NCBI RefSeq assembly: GCF_001723175.1
Contig: NC_064653.1
Location: 3,844,001 to 3,908,000, forward strand
Direction: 5' to 3'
Source of the DNA: Penicillium oxalicum
Lineage: Eukaryota; Ascomycota; Eurotiomycetes; Eurotiales; Aspergillaceae
Length of the DNA stretch: 64,000 nucleotides
A model generated the notes under the pieces. That model worked only from the letters and a program-made list of their open reading frames with translations. It made no database searches and was not told where the DNA came from. Of the stretch, positions 1 to 12,233 are shown piece after piece (position 1 is the stretch's first letter; each line of letters opens with the position of its first letter). The translations under genes were made by a program, and so were the position numbers.

Positions 1-3000
1 ACGGTGGTGCGAGCTTGAGGGTATGGAGAGTTGGGGACAAGGGAAGCTGAGGAGTGGAGCCCGAGCAGGCTTCAGTGGCCGACGACCGTTGCAAGTCCGA
101 ATGGGCCACCCACTGTCGAAACCGGCAAGCGGTTACGTCGGAATGGAGGAGTGGAGGACGAAGAGGAGTACGAGAGGATGGGAGAGAATCGCGCCCGAAG
201 AGAAGACTGGAAAATTTGAATAATCCTTTTTTGAATCATTCAGGAAAAGCCGAATCGGGTGGAGCTGGTGGTAGGTCCGGCTCGACTGGGTCGCCGAAGG
301 CTACCACGGTTGGGTGGGCACGGTGGCACTGACGCTGGCGACGATCGGGATGATGCGCACATTCAACCGGCCGGAGCGCCGAGAGTTGTCAGAACTCTGA
401 AGACTCGACTGATTCCAAAGAGCAGAGGGGTGATACGGGCGACAAGAATTCGGTCGGGGCATGCGTAGTGATAAGTCTCAAAGAAAAAGAAAGGGGGAGC
501 CAAGATAGAAGAAAAAGCAAAGGATGATCAGCGATTTCCTCCCCACCAAAAGCATCCCTGGTGCACAGGTTCGACGGTGCAATGGTGCAGTGGTAAAGGG
601 GGGGAGAAAGGTTTCTTTGATTGTACCGAATCAGGGCAGCTAGATGAGAATTGGCCCTGGTGATCGACTCCGGTCCGTGAACTAGTCCGGCCTGCGTCTG
701 CAAGAGAACCAACTGGGAAGCGCACAAAACGGCCCTTCTCGGCTATGCAGGCAATAAGAGGAAGAACCAATAATGTGAACAGCAAATGAGCTACTGGTGA
801 ACCTGGATGTGTGGGCTCGGTTCTTGCTCCGGCGTCTAAACATTCCTGTCAAAGTGGATTCCAAGATATGCACGATTCAAGCCGCATGGCCTGATGCTCG
901 ACCGAGATCTGGGGAAGGCGACCGAGATTGGGGATAGACCTTGGCCGGTCACTTATACCGGGACACGATGAATGTGAGGCAAAGGTGGGTTAGCGTACGA
1001 CTTTTGTGTGGGCGGGGGGAATCTCGCGCGAGTGTGATTAGCTTTCTCTCGACAAGGAGCAAAGGGCCAGTCACATTCGCGTCTGGGCACAGCAGCTCTG
1101 TAAGGCCGTCACAGAAGAGCGGAGCTCCTCAAGCCGGCGAGCCAACTACTGCGCTGCACCGTTCCAAGAACCAAGAGTTGTAGTGTCCCTGTACCTCACC
1201 CGCACGTCGATACACTCCCAAACTCTAGCCCAATTCTCACACGCTTTATAAGCGTTGCTTAGAGATATGAAGCTGAGCGACCCGGTGCTGAAATAACCAA
1301 GGTTAGAGCAGGCTGATCGGCGACAAGTGTGGGTGAAAGTTGGGTGAAAGGCCCCTCGCGTGCCCCCAAAAAGTCAAAGTGGTTCAGGGCGATCACGAGG
1401 AAGGCGCGCAAGCCTGCTGAGTGCTGAGAGTGGCCAGCCTTATGTCATCTGACTCGGTCCAGCCCCGACCCAAAAAGGGAACGAATGCGCCGTTTAGTGC
1501 TGAGTGAAGAGAGAACCGATTTCTCCACCGATCACTCGGTGTTAGAGGCGACTGAGTACTGCAATGAGCTATTTCATCACAGACCACATGCTCATTGAAT
1601 GTTTCAGAAGGTGAAATAATCACGACGATGGAAGATTTTGGGACCGGTGCTTTTCTGGAATGTTCACGCCCTCTGAAACCCCGTGTCCGTGCCGGAGGCC
1701 TGTTGATCCCGGCGAATGACGGACAATACTGAGTTCGCTGTGTTTGACCGAGGTTCCACGCAATAGTCTCAGCGTTGTCGGAGCACGAAGCTCTGTGCTG
1801 TTTCCTGCACTCAAAACTCGATTCGATCTCCGGACGAAATGCGATGGTGAAAATCACCACTACCGTGGACTTTTGGAACACAATGAAAGGAAGCGCGGCA
1901 TAGGACCGACGGAACCTGATTCAACCGGGTACCGGGACTTGCTAGAGAAAGCCGAGAAAACCGCTCGATTCGATGAAATGCAGTCAGAGCAGAGCGCAGC
2001 GGCTTCTGAGTCGAGAATTTTCAAAGTGTGACAGAAGCCGTGAAGTGAAACTGATGGCCCGGGCACGATGTAAATTATTAGCGGGCAAGATTCGACCAAG
2101 GACGTCCAGGGTACAAAATCTCTTCGCAATGGTCCACTTGGATGTGTCACATTGAGCTCAAGTCATGCAAGCTTTAGCGCAAGTGACTGCCACTGAGTGC
2201 AATCGAGAACACAGCTGGGCCCGACACGTTGGGAGCCGACCCCCAGCCGTGGCGGGGCCCATGCGGGCTGCGTGCGCTATCGAGCATCGCTGGGAGCTCT
2301 ATTTCGCTGCAATGAGTCGGGCGCATAAGCTTGGATTCTGTCCGCCAACCCCGTCGCGTCGCTGCAAGGAGAAGTCTTCCGGTGTTCCCGATTGCTTTTT
2401 GTGATTGGACTTCGTGCACAACAATCCAGAAACGCCCAAGAACAGCTCTACTCAACTTCCGATGTTCCGGAGATCATGTGCATCGTGCGGCTGGCTTCAA
2501 GATAGAGGCGAGCTTGTTGCCCTTCAAGGGCAGTCAACACGTTGCGGAGATCGACGGCCGGGTGTGGGGTTCTTTTTCATGCAGGAAGTGTGGGTTGTCT
2601 TGGTGGCCAACGGTGCTCTGCGACCTTGGCAGGTTATTCATTTGAGCATGCCTGAAAGTCCACCGCCTCCGTGAAGACACGCAATTGCAGGAAAGAGCCC
2701 CAAGGGCCGACGGACAAACTCTAAAGGATGAGCCTCTGCGGAATCAATTCTCAGTTAAATGCGGAGATTCACCATAAAAAGATCCACAGGGGAAAGAGTA
2801 CCGAGGGCCCTCATGGGGCCATGCTTGGCTGCCGATTGTACGGTAGGTTGGCTGCGGAGTATCGATAGTGCGTCGATCATGCAAGGGAGGCTGTCAAGCC
2901 ACGGGGCTTCTGATGAGTCGAGTGTCTCTGATGGCATGATGGGAGCGCTATCGTGTCACAGTCATGGTGTGAAATGCGGGCGCAATCACAGCCAACTAAG

Positions 3001-5405
3001 CCACAGAATCGACCAAACTTGCCTCAACGCCATGCGCTGGCCGGAGCTTTTTAGAAAGGCGGCGTTAGTGGGCCCGCTATCTCTCGAGGGGCTTGCGAGC
3101 CAAGAAAGAAAACGGTCCTCCGAAGATCGCCCGGACACTCATGAGAAGAGTCAGAACAATCGAGAGATCCATCTAGTCAGCTTTATGGTCCCGAGGGATC
3201 ACCAGACCCAGCTCTGCTTCACATCGCACCATCGTATTCCGGGCTGTTAGTCTCTATGGTTGAAACAAAAACAATTGGCCGACGACATGGGAGCGCTCAA
3301 GCACTGGTCAATGATTGATCATTTGTTCTCACGATGGGTGCCCGGCACCGCAAGACCCCAAGTTCACACTGGGAGGCTGTCATTCTTTGGCGAATCCCGA
3401 ATGGGATACAATGGTTTTGAGGGTGCACAGGCGAGCCTGTCTGGAGAAAGCGCTCTTCTATTGCAACAACCCGGAAAGTCAGGTGAGCGAAGAGAAAAGA
3501 CGCCTAGACAGGAAGGGAAGACAGCCTCGACGGATAAAGTCAAGCTCACTGGAGAAAGAAGAGAAGGAGAAAATGTGTGTGCGTGTGTGTGTGAGAGAGA
3601 GGGAGGGAGAGAAGGAGAGAGAGAGAAAGAAGAGATGGAGAAATAAAGAAAAATCCAGCCAGCGCGTAATTTTTCTTTGATCGCGCTAATGGGGAACCAT
3701 CCTGCCTCCACCATAACTACGACAGTTGTGGCTTTGAGAAGGACCCGAAGCTGGCGAGCCAACAGCCCGCTCAACATGGGAAGGAAAAAGAGGATACCTT
3801 GGGCATAGCCCATCAGAATCAGCAGCAAAGGGGTCCAGACAGCACAGAACGCTGAATCAGGGGAACACATCGGGGATCAGACTCCATCGACATTGGCCCG
3901 AATGCTCCGACGCACGATGAAGTGGCGGGAATATTCTTCCTCTTAGACTTCTCGCGCGGACAACTGCTTTTCATAAGCGGGACAACCGGTGGGACACGCA
4001 GTGCGCCCGTCTCCATCGGGAATTTCAACGGGCTCAGGGAGCGCTGGAGGGGGGGGAAACGAGGCGCTCGTAGCACTGTGATACTTGGACGAGGCACCCA
4101 GTTCGGTCACAGGACAGGATCGAGGATTGGAATTAATCGCAAGAGTCCTCCTACGTAGTTTGATCGAAGATCACACAAGGCACAGACTCCTCTTGACATC
4201 TGCCGGGAGTTATCATTGAAGCCTCCGCCGTAAGCCATACCCATTTGAAAGTACCCAACAATCAAATTAGAGCATCGTGGACGACCTGCTTCTTTCGGGG
4301 TCCGCCTTGAGTTTTAGTGCGATGGAATTCATCGGCGTCCAGAACGGGATCTGGTCTGTATCCACACCCTCACTGATAGCATTCATGAGCTAGAGGGACC
4401 CATCAGCTTCCAATTTCTGACTCAAGACCACTTTCCAGATGGGTGAAAATGAAGCCAAGCTCGGTTTTCTGCACGGCGTCTGACAGCGGCTCCTCCGACC
4501 CAAACATCATCGCCAGCTGGAACGCTATACGATTATGCTTAAAACGCATGGCCCGCGGTTTGGTCCCTAACCCCGGCGTTGACCGTTCCATGGATTCCTG
4601 GATGGGCGTCCACGTCGATCCGGCCTTTTGAATATTACCCTCCCTTTCTCCAATTTCCCCCCTTCTCGGCTTTTAGCCTGTTCTCGTTTAATGACACAGG
4701 CGGTTGAAGCGTCGTGCGCCTAATTGACTTGGTGCAGAGTGCCGTTTGGCGTTCGATTTCCGAAACACGCGCTGGTTTTGCCGATCGCAAACTGCTCCGT
4801 CTCTCTTTCTCTCTCTCTCTCTTGCTCTCTTTCTTCCTTTCCATCGTGCATCTTGCTCTCTCCCTCACACCTTGGCGCTAAACACTCTACTCACGAGTGA
4901 CATGGAAATTTCCCTCTCAGCCAAAAAACAAGTTCTTATATTCCTTCCAACCCCACACGAAATGACTTATTGTCCTAAAACCCCTTAAAGCAGCCCCAAC
5001 TCCCGTTCGAGACGCAGCTTGAAACCGAAAACATTCTCCGAGGTACCGTCCCGTCGGGTCCTCCGCCAAGACGAACAAAAGTCCACACTGCGACGCTAAC
5101 TGCATCAGCGCATCATCATAGAATAATAATCACACAGAGCTTTGCAGTAATCGACCCATCTCGAGACGGGCTGATCGGCGTTTCACTGGGACTGAAAGCG
5201 CAGAATTCATCGTCCTCGAGACGTTTCCATGGAAAGTGAATATTGAACTCAGCATTAGGCAGACGAGGACTCGTAGTGCCGACACCTCCCGGTCGCAAGG
5301 ATGTAGACTTTGCGGCTCCACCGGATAGGGACTGTGGGCGATACACAAGGACGTGCCTTGGTGATGAACATGATGTGACTAATGATTGTTGGTCTGGAGG
5401 TGGGC

Positions 5406-5442
<37 letters not shown>

Positions 5443-6130
5443 GCTACCAATGTCACACAGTCGTCAACTCTAGTGCAATTGTCCATTGATCAAATACCTC
5501 GACGCTGAAAAACAAGAGCTGCGTAGCTTTTTCTTTGAAGAGATCAGCCTTCAAAACCCCCCTGCCATGGCCTAGTTGCTCGATTACGGGATTCAAAGAT
5601 GACAACGATTGGACAGAACAAGAGACCTTTCTTTTTCTCGTGTAATTTCATAAACCTAGATTGAAAGACGCACATTCGTACTGTACTTTGACTGATTTCT
5701 AGTTCCCACATCGCTGAAAAATTACCAGACATCAAGAGGAGGGGAGGGTCGGCGGAGCGAGGAAAGGCCAAAAGTCCGCCATTGTGGCTAGGTTGTAGAG
5801 CAGGATGACTATTCCTCAGGGGCGGGAGGAATTCTGAGGAATCTAAAGGATCCCCTCTGATTGCGGAAGAGGAGGGAAAACATAACACGGAAGCGTCCCC
5901 GATCCAGCGTGGTTTCGATGCAGTTAGAGATAAAAAAGAAAAAAAAGAGAACGACATGACCCAAACCAAGCCCAAGCATCGCCGGCAACAACACAGAGAA
6001 AGGGGGAAAACAAAACAAACGCCGCGTCTTGATGCAATGTAACATCGCAAACTAAGGAGAAAACATTGGCGCCCCGCCGTTCCCGATCATGACCGTCAAA
6101 GATGAATGAGAATTGCCCCCATGGGTTGCT
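1..6130. other. Gene-free stretch, left end
   Basis: No reading frame here shows a recognisable domain or joins through good splice sites into a protein. The longest open frames (162-168 residues, at 1393-1881 minus, 2759-3250 plus, 3364-3870 minus and 5544-6050 minus) have low-complexity or arbitrary-looking composition. A CT-rich tract at about 4797-4865 on the plus strand and a GA-rich tract at 3580-3645 (CT-rich on minus) resemble fungal core-promoter/leader sequence. The right part probably includes the 3' UTR of the acetyltransferase gene ending at 6131. It may be the long upstream region of a regulator lying outside the window. Confidence 0.5.
5408..5441. repeat. (CT)17 microsatellite
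   Basis: Seventeen uninterrupted CT units, followed directly by TAG. It is a simple-sequence repeat in non-coding DNA and a likely length-polymorphic site. Confidence 0.9.
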
Positions 6131-9100
6131 TTACGCCCCCATTACCACGTCCCCGTCCACCTCGTATTCCCCGTCCAGGTCATCGTCTTCCCCTTCGGCA
6201 TCGACTTCAGAGTCCATTTCATGTGGAGCGTCAGTGGTGCTCATCTTACTGTTGCGTCTTGGAGTGGGCTCATGCTCTGCAGAGACCACCACATGGACCT
6301 TTTCGATCAGGGTTTTTCGACTGACAGTCTGAGGGGACTTGACCGGGGACACGGACTGTTTGCCATGCGACCTTGCGGAAGTGGCATTGGGCGACTTCGA
6401 TTGTGACCCTCTCTTCTTCTCCGGGGTCTGAGGAGACTTGGGCATCACCCCCAAGACTGGGCCATTGGGGGCCTCAGGACGTGCGTGTGTAGTACCATTA
6501 GCTTTCACGACACGTGGGTCCGGCGATGCGCCGTCTCCGTTCATCGACACCGGTTGTTCTGTCTGCGCAGAGCCGACCATTCCCTCCAAGACGGGATCGT
6601 CATCCATCACAAGGCCAAGCTCCTCCGGGCTTGGGTCATGAGCTGCGTCCTCACTGTTGTGCTCAGCATCGGCCTCGGCCTCGGTGTGACCATTTGATTG
6701 TACCGGAGTGGCGCTGGGCGCGGGAGATCCCAACGCCATCGCACTCCGGCGGCGGCGAGTGTTTGAAGTGCTGATATGCGGTGTCAGTCCGGGTAGGGCA
6801 GACGTACGGCGCGGCGTATTGCGGCCACTGGTCCTTGTCGCCACAGGCGTGCGGGAATTGTTTGCCCTGAGACTTCCGAAGGGGCGACCGGGCTTTTTCT
6901 TGGACGCTGCGGGAACATGGACAGGGGGCCAAATTTCGAAGCGAGATGGAGGAATACCGGCCGCTGGGTCGGGGGTCGACTCCGGCTCTGAAGGTTCGGG
7001 TTCAGGGGGATGGACGCCGTTGGCTTGCGTGATTCCGGCTGTTGATGGCGGCCCTGGAATTTCTCCAAGAGCACCGTGGATTTTCCCGTTCAACCCTACG
7101 CTATCGCCCATGACATCTCCCATTTCCAGCTCATCCCCGTCCTCGTCCTCGTGATCTTCGCGGGGTGCCACCGCGTGCAAGGGTGCTCTGTCGAAATGAG
7201 ACTGGTTATTGCGGCCCATGATATACGGCGTCCAGGTGAGCGCATCAGGGTTCAGCTGGACATAGCCCTTGCTCTCCCACTTGGCAATGACCTCTTCGTA
7301 ATAGTCCTTGTCAAGACGGAGGGCATATGTTTTGGTCACAGGATCTCGCACCAAAGCGCGAAGTCCCTCCAAGGCAGATACAAGGTCATCCGCAGTCATG
7401 CCGGTTCGATCGGAGAGGTCAGCAATGCTGACTGGAGTCTTGAGATCACGCAGCTGATAGGACAGGACCAATCGCCAATAGTTGCGATAGGATACTAAAC
7501 CCATATCCGACAGCGGTTTTTCTGGAGAGCCGCTTTTGCCCTCGATGCGCGTAAGGAGGTAGGAAAAGTCGATGAGAAGGTTGCCGTAACCTTTGCGTTG
7601 GTGAATTGGAAGGGTAAGGATGCAGGACACATTGTTCGCGGAGCTGGGACGCTTCTCCTTGCTGAAGTAGCCCACAAAATGACAGCCGAGCTCGTCGTAT
7701 TCGGCCATCACGTAAAACAGAAAAGGTTCAACGTCATAATATAAAGTTTTCGATCCAAGGAACAGTTTGGCGAGCAGACAGAGATTTTGACAGTAGACTG
7801 GATTTTTCCGGCCGTCCACCTCGAAGATTGAAATCGAGCGATCGCGATAAATCTCGTCGCCTGGTGGATGCTTTGCAGGACACTTCAGTTTATGCCGCCA
7901 TGCAACATAATCTGAGTTCATGTATTTCAAACAAAATTCACAAATGTAGAGTACTCGATTGCGACTGTACTCTTCTGGATACGGTGCGGCGTACCATGTT
8001 TCGATCTCGTAGCCACCAAAGTTGATGTATTTGATCTTCGACGGAGGCCCGGAAACCTTTTGGGAGGCCGTCGGCGTTGCTTCACCGTTAGCTTCTGCTT
8101 CCCGCACCCGTCGCTGCCACTCCTCTTCCGCGCGTTGACGGGCCTGTTCGAACCGGTCTCGATCTGCCTGCAAAGGCAACGTTTTTGACGTGTCGGCCTC
8201 GGCTTCAGTGAGAATGCCACCGTAGGGCTTCGATTTCAATTCCTCAATTTCACGATCATGGAATGGCTGGAAGTAATTCGTGTATGAAGTTGGGGGGATG
8301 GGCGCAAAGTGAGCCTGCACTTCCTGAGGCACCGTTGGTGGCTTGGGCTGTCTTTTCTTTTTCCGCATGGGCCGACTTTGTTTGCTCAAAATCTTGCTCA
8401 TCTTGCCCTCGTCAAGACGGAAGCTCATAACCAATCTGCCTGATTGTTTCGTGATGACTCGACAGTGCTCGCGGTCGACTGCCCGCGTTCGGCGAGGGCG
8501 CATGGGCCGAGCGGGTGATCCTGCGCCGCGGACTCGCTCGTCCGCCGTGCCATCTGTCGATGGTGGAACTTCCGAATGGTCATTCTGTCGCCGGCGCTTT
8601 CGCAACATGGGAACGTGCTCCTCTCCCTCAATTGATGAAGCTTTCCTCTTTCGGAGCGACCGCGAACTGTTCAACAGCTCATTACTGATGTTATTGTCAA
8701 AGATGGAATGAAATCCATCTTCCTCGTTTCCAGTGTGTGCTGGGAGGAGCTCTTTCGCCAGGTGAGTGATTTTGATCTTAGAGTGTGTTGGGGATTCCGG
8801 GTTATCGGGCTGAAGGTTGTTTTGGACGCATGAAGGGCATCTCCAAAGTCCTACATGGGCAACGTTAATGATCAGGTCCACGTTGGAAGACTGGCGGCTA
8901 TGCACACCTTCTGCATCATGATGAGCTTCCTGCTCGCGGGCACATTGTCGATGAGCTGTTTAAAAAGCCGAGTCAGCCACTGGAACGAATGGGGGGAAGT
9001 GGAAAACCAAGAAACTGGACACGGCCTGAGCTTCTCGGCTTCGACTCCGCAATGCATAAACCTACAATGATCTCCGCAAACCCCACAGGTCAACCATTCT

Positions 9101-9719
9101 TCGAATTCCTCGCTCGGGTCGTGTTCTTCGTCTTGGGTGCAGAAGCTGTGCAAGATCATTAGTTCTTCGAGCGATTGCACTGCGCCGGCAGGGGCGGCTT
9201 CCGCGTCGGTGTCACTCACATGCAAAGAGCTCCGCTGCGATTCTCAATATCCACATCCTCCCGACCATTACTCTCAGCTTCCCAGTCGTCGCCAGCTTCG
9301 GATTCCGATTCACTGGACTCCGATGCCCTGCGATCGGGATCTTCCTCGAATGCGGGGTCCACGTCGGCATCCGCAGGCTCGGATTCAGCATCCTCGTTAT
9401 CCGAAGGCTCGTCCTCATCTTGGTCCTCCTCTGGATTCGGAAGTTTGACCGCGCCAACTGGCTCGGCCTCATCGTTATCCTCGCCATACTGGTCATCGCT
9501 GTCTCCAGCGCCCAATAGCTTGCCATTCACCTCATGGTCCCCATTTTCTTCAGCAACCTCCCCCGAATATGCCTGATGAACTGCATGCTGTAATTGTTGA
9601 TCCATGTCGTACAGATCTGCCTCCTCCTCTCCCTCGGCATCCATGTCGCTATCTGCCTCGTCGGCCGGTGGGTCCAGCTTTTCCGGGTCATCGATCGCCG
9701 GCGGCACCGACGCCGCCAT
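6131..9719 (-). CDS. sas3: MYST histone acetyltransferase with PHD finger (Sas3/KAT6-like)
   Basis: Catalytic subunit of a NuA3-type H3 acetyltransferase, expected in the nucleus. Exons 9719-9220, 9145-9066 and 8955-6131 join in frame to 1134 residues. Residues 1-160 are acidic and disordered. A PHD finger begins CIFC (C166, C169), continues CGVCGDHSHRQC and ends WRCPSC (to C236); it is only complete after removing the 74 and 110 bp introns. The MYST domain has a C2HC zinc finger (about 530-552), the autoacetylated lysine (about K596, GSKTLYY), catalytic Cys in NNVSC (about 638), the acetyl-CoA loop QRKGYG (about 646-651) and catalytic Glu in PEKPLSDMG (about 672). The last 350 residues are Ser/Pro-rich and end acidic. 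The PHD plus MYST pairing separates it from Esa1 (chromodomain) and Sas2. The start is the first ATG of the acidic frame. Intron ends are inferred from signals and restored zinc ligands. Confidence 0.93.
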
Positions 9720-10420
9720 GCTGAGAGTCGCGACAGTCGCCAGCTCTTCTTCGGACGTAGCGTTGGGGTGCGGATGCGCCTTGGGCGATCAAGTCTCTTT
9801 GCTCGAAATGCGGTCCGGGCGGGATGAAGCTAGAGTCTCACTCCGCTCGTGTCGGTGGTGCTCCGACGGCACATCGGGGGGTTTTCTCCACGAGCTCACG
9901 TCACTGCTACCGAGAAGGAACTTTGTGCGCGTCTGTTGAATGGAAAGCTTGAGGTTGGAGGCGGGAGGCGTAGGTAGAGCGCAGCTGGGGGCAGGACAAG
10001 TGGTGGTCCTCTTGGTGTTGGAGATGCGAACTGTATCGCCAAAGAGGCACCGATGGGCACCTGCACGGAACAGGCAGCTCTGTGAATTATATAATGGGCA
10101 AATGACGCGTGTATAAAGGCGACTAAGCGCTTGTCAAAGTTGTCATAGATTCAACACTGGCCTTCGAACCGCATTGCGCTGCCCCCTTTGGCACTAAGGT
10201 TAGAATGTCGTCGCGGGCGGCTGAGTCAGGCACACTAAACCAATTTAGGCCGCGCAGACCTCGCCTTGAACACCTCCGCCCAGTGTGACCGGCTCCCCTC
10301 CACCTTCAACTTCTCCGCGAATTGATATCTACTGCGCGGTGACGAGTTCGGTCTCGTGTGAAGTGTCATTTGCCCTTGTCTTGACTTCTTTTCTTTGAGA
10401 TCTCCGCGCCAACCACCAAC
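9720..10420. promoter_or_regulatory. Shared upstream region of sas3 and ndufa1 genes
   Basis: About 700 bp between two divergently transcribed genes, so it must hold both promoters. A run of CT and TTCTTTTCTTTGAG lies just before the plus-strand ATG at 10421. I see no additional open frame that looks coding. Confidence 0.5.
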
Positions 10421-10975
10421 ATGGGTGTTCCCTTCGAGGCCCTCCTTCCTTATGCGATCATCACCGGCGTGCGTTCTTGTCGGCCAGAACCCTTTCGAGC
10501 TGGAAACTGACGCCATTGCAGATGTTCGGCGTCACTGGCGCCGGCTTGTACGTTGTGAAGCGCTTCGCCAACGATGGCAAGAAGCCTCGCTGGAACCGAG
10601 ACCTGTGGGACAGGGTAAGTGTGCCAACTCCATTCGTCGACTGCGGTCGGGAAATCGAGCGTGACAGGATACGTTGGCTAACTTTTCTGCAGCAAAGTAA
10701 GTGACGGCCCGCAGAGACTGCACAGGAATGATGGACCATTGCGTTTACTGGAGCTGGATCTGACGTGACCAAATTATTTGACAGTGATGGAGCGAGACCT
10801 CCGGATCACCGGTAGTCTGCGTGGACAGTCCAGCAACCACCAGGCACCCCCAGGATTCGACGTCAGCAAGCCGTGGAAGGTAGGCACAGACTTGAGGATC
10901 AATTCTTGGTGTCAATCTATGCGCGGTCAACATGGCTAACATGCAGATGTACAGGTCGAGAAGCGGATTTTCTAA
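10421..10975 (+). CDS. ndufa1: NADH:ubiquinone oxidoreductase MWFE-type subunit (NDUFA1 / 9.5 kDa)
   Basis: Small supernumerary subunit of mitochondrial complex I with one N-terminal membrane helix. Coding exons are 10421-10468, 10522-10614, 10693-10696, 10785-10879 and 10955-10975, totalling 261 nt and 86 residues, the usual length for the family. The N-terminus MGVPFEALLPYAII runs into MFGVTGAGLYVVKRF, giving the membrane helix. The conserved WDRQMMERD stretch is encoded only if a 4-nt exon (CAAA, 10693-10696) lies between two introns that each have GTAAGT donors; skipping it puts a stop right after the preceding exon. The C-terminus is PPGFDVSKPWK then VEKRIF. It lies head-to-head with sas3. 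No other family fits. The only uncertainty is experimental confirmation of the microexon. Confidence 0.93.
10693..10696 (+). other. 4-nt microexon (CAAA) in the complex I subunit gene
   Basis: It is flanked by TTTTCTGCAG on the left and GTAAGTGACG on the right. It supplies Gln plus the first base of Met, restoring the conserved QMMERD motif. Without it exon 2 (ending AGG) would join TGA, a stop. Confidence 0.85.
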
Positions 10976-11140
10976 ATTCTCCAAAACTGCCATGTCCCTT
11001 TCCTTATGCCTGCGCCTTCAAATTTGTTCCTCGATACATACCTTCTGCCGCTCTATCACTTTAGAAACATTGCTGTACCATAGCATTGAAATGTGCACTT
11101 GTTCATCCAATTCCTTTGGTAAAGCTCGACGGCAACATGG

Positions 11141-12233
11141 CTATTTGAGTTCCGAAACGAAGCCCCGGATGCCTTCGATTTCATGGGCTCGAAAATGCAC
11201 ACCAAAGTACTTGGCCAGGGCGTTGACCCGGTCCTGTTCGTTCTCCAGGGGCTGCAAGACCTCTGTGTGGGCCCCCATTCGTTTTTTGACCTCCTTGCCC
11301 GAGATGATACATTGCCCAATAATCTCTCTGCTCTCGGGATCCATGATCATTCGCACACACACAAATCTATGGGTGAACCAGCTGGCCCGTCTTTGGCTGA
11401 CGGAAAAGTTCATCACTTCAAAGTCCTTGGGCAGAAACTCGACCTCGGAGAAACAGATCCCGGGCAGCCATGGACTTTCGGGGTCTTTCCTGGTCTGATA
11501 GACCCATATCTTCTGAGATTTGTCGGTGAATTCGACCAGGGTCTCCTTTACCAGCCGCATCTCCGACGGCGCAATGCATGTAGCTGTAGCGCCCTCTTGG
11601 AGGGGCAGGGGTGCTGTGGCACAGTTGATGCCAAATCCCACGTCCACCTTGTAGTTGTTAGTCAGCTCGAGGTGTTCCCTGTAGGAACTCGAGGAATACC
11701 TAGTGAGACTTACCATGTACCTTGCGCTGTCAATGATCACAATCAAAATCATGTGGCCACTGCCACGGGTGTTGAAGGTTAGCATCGGCGTCTTCGAAAC
11801 TTTGTGCAGAGGAACACCCTTCTTACAACGAAGCATATAGTCCATTATCAATTCCGGTCGCCGTGGCCTGGCTGACCCTGGCCCCAGTGGCATACACACA
11901 ATATCCCAAGGCACGCAGAATATGCAGAAACAGACCGGTGTTTTCCATGCAGTACCCATCCAAGCGTCGCTCGACCATCTTTTCAAACAGACTCTCGGGA
12001 TGCAGTGAGATTGTATGATGCTGCGAGTAGTGAAGGCCTGAATTACCCCACGGCACTGTCGCAAGGTGCAGCTTCTGCAACTCCGCCAGGGTCTTTAGAG
12101 GATCGCGCTGGGCTTGTACGCGGGCATCTTCCCGCAGACTGGTCTTTGCCTCGTCGACCGGGGAATAAGCGATGCGCCGAAGGTACGCCTCCAGCTGGGC
12201 GTCTGTATAAACCATGAGTCGCTCGGGTGTCAT
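11141..12233 (-). CDS. Arylamine N-acetyltransferase (NAT)
   Basis: Cytosolic acetyl-CoA (or other acyl-CoA) dependent N-acyltransferase of arylamines; in fungi these often detoxify plant or microbial aromatic amines, such as benzoxazolinone products. Exons 12233-11827, 11759-11714 and 11647-11141 give 960 nt, 319 residues, normal for the family. The Cys-His-Asp triad is visible: C95 in LDGYCMEN, H138 in FGHMILIV and D153 in YMVDVGFG. The two introns (67 and 66 bp) have GTAAGA/GTAAGT donors and GCTAAC/CTGACTAAC branch sites, and their removal rebuilds the H and D motifs. The motif before the catalytic Cys is RLDGYC instead of the common RGGYC. It lies tail-to-tail with the complex I gene, 165 bp apart. 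The substrate cannot be told from sequence. Confidence 0.9.

Noticed and set aside
3364..3870. 168-codon minus-strand frame with Ser/Leu repeats
   Set aside because: Its repetitive part is simply a GA-rich tract read on the other strand.
4902..4988. Short plus-strand frame following a CT-rich leader-like tract
   Set aside because: Only 28 codons, no recognisable sequence, and no acceptor leading to a convincing downstream exon.
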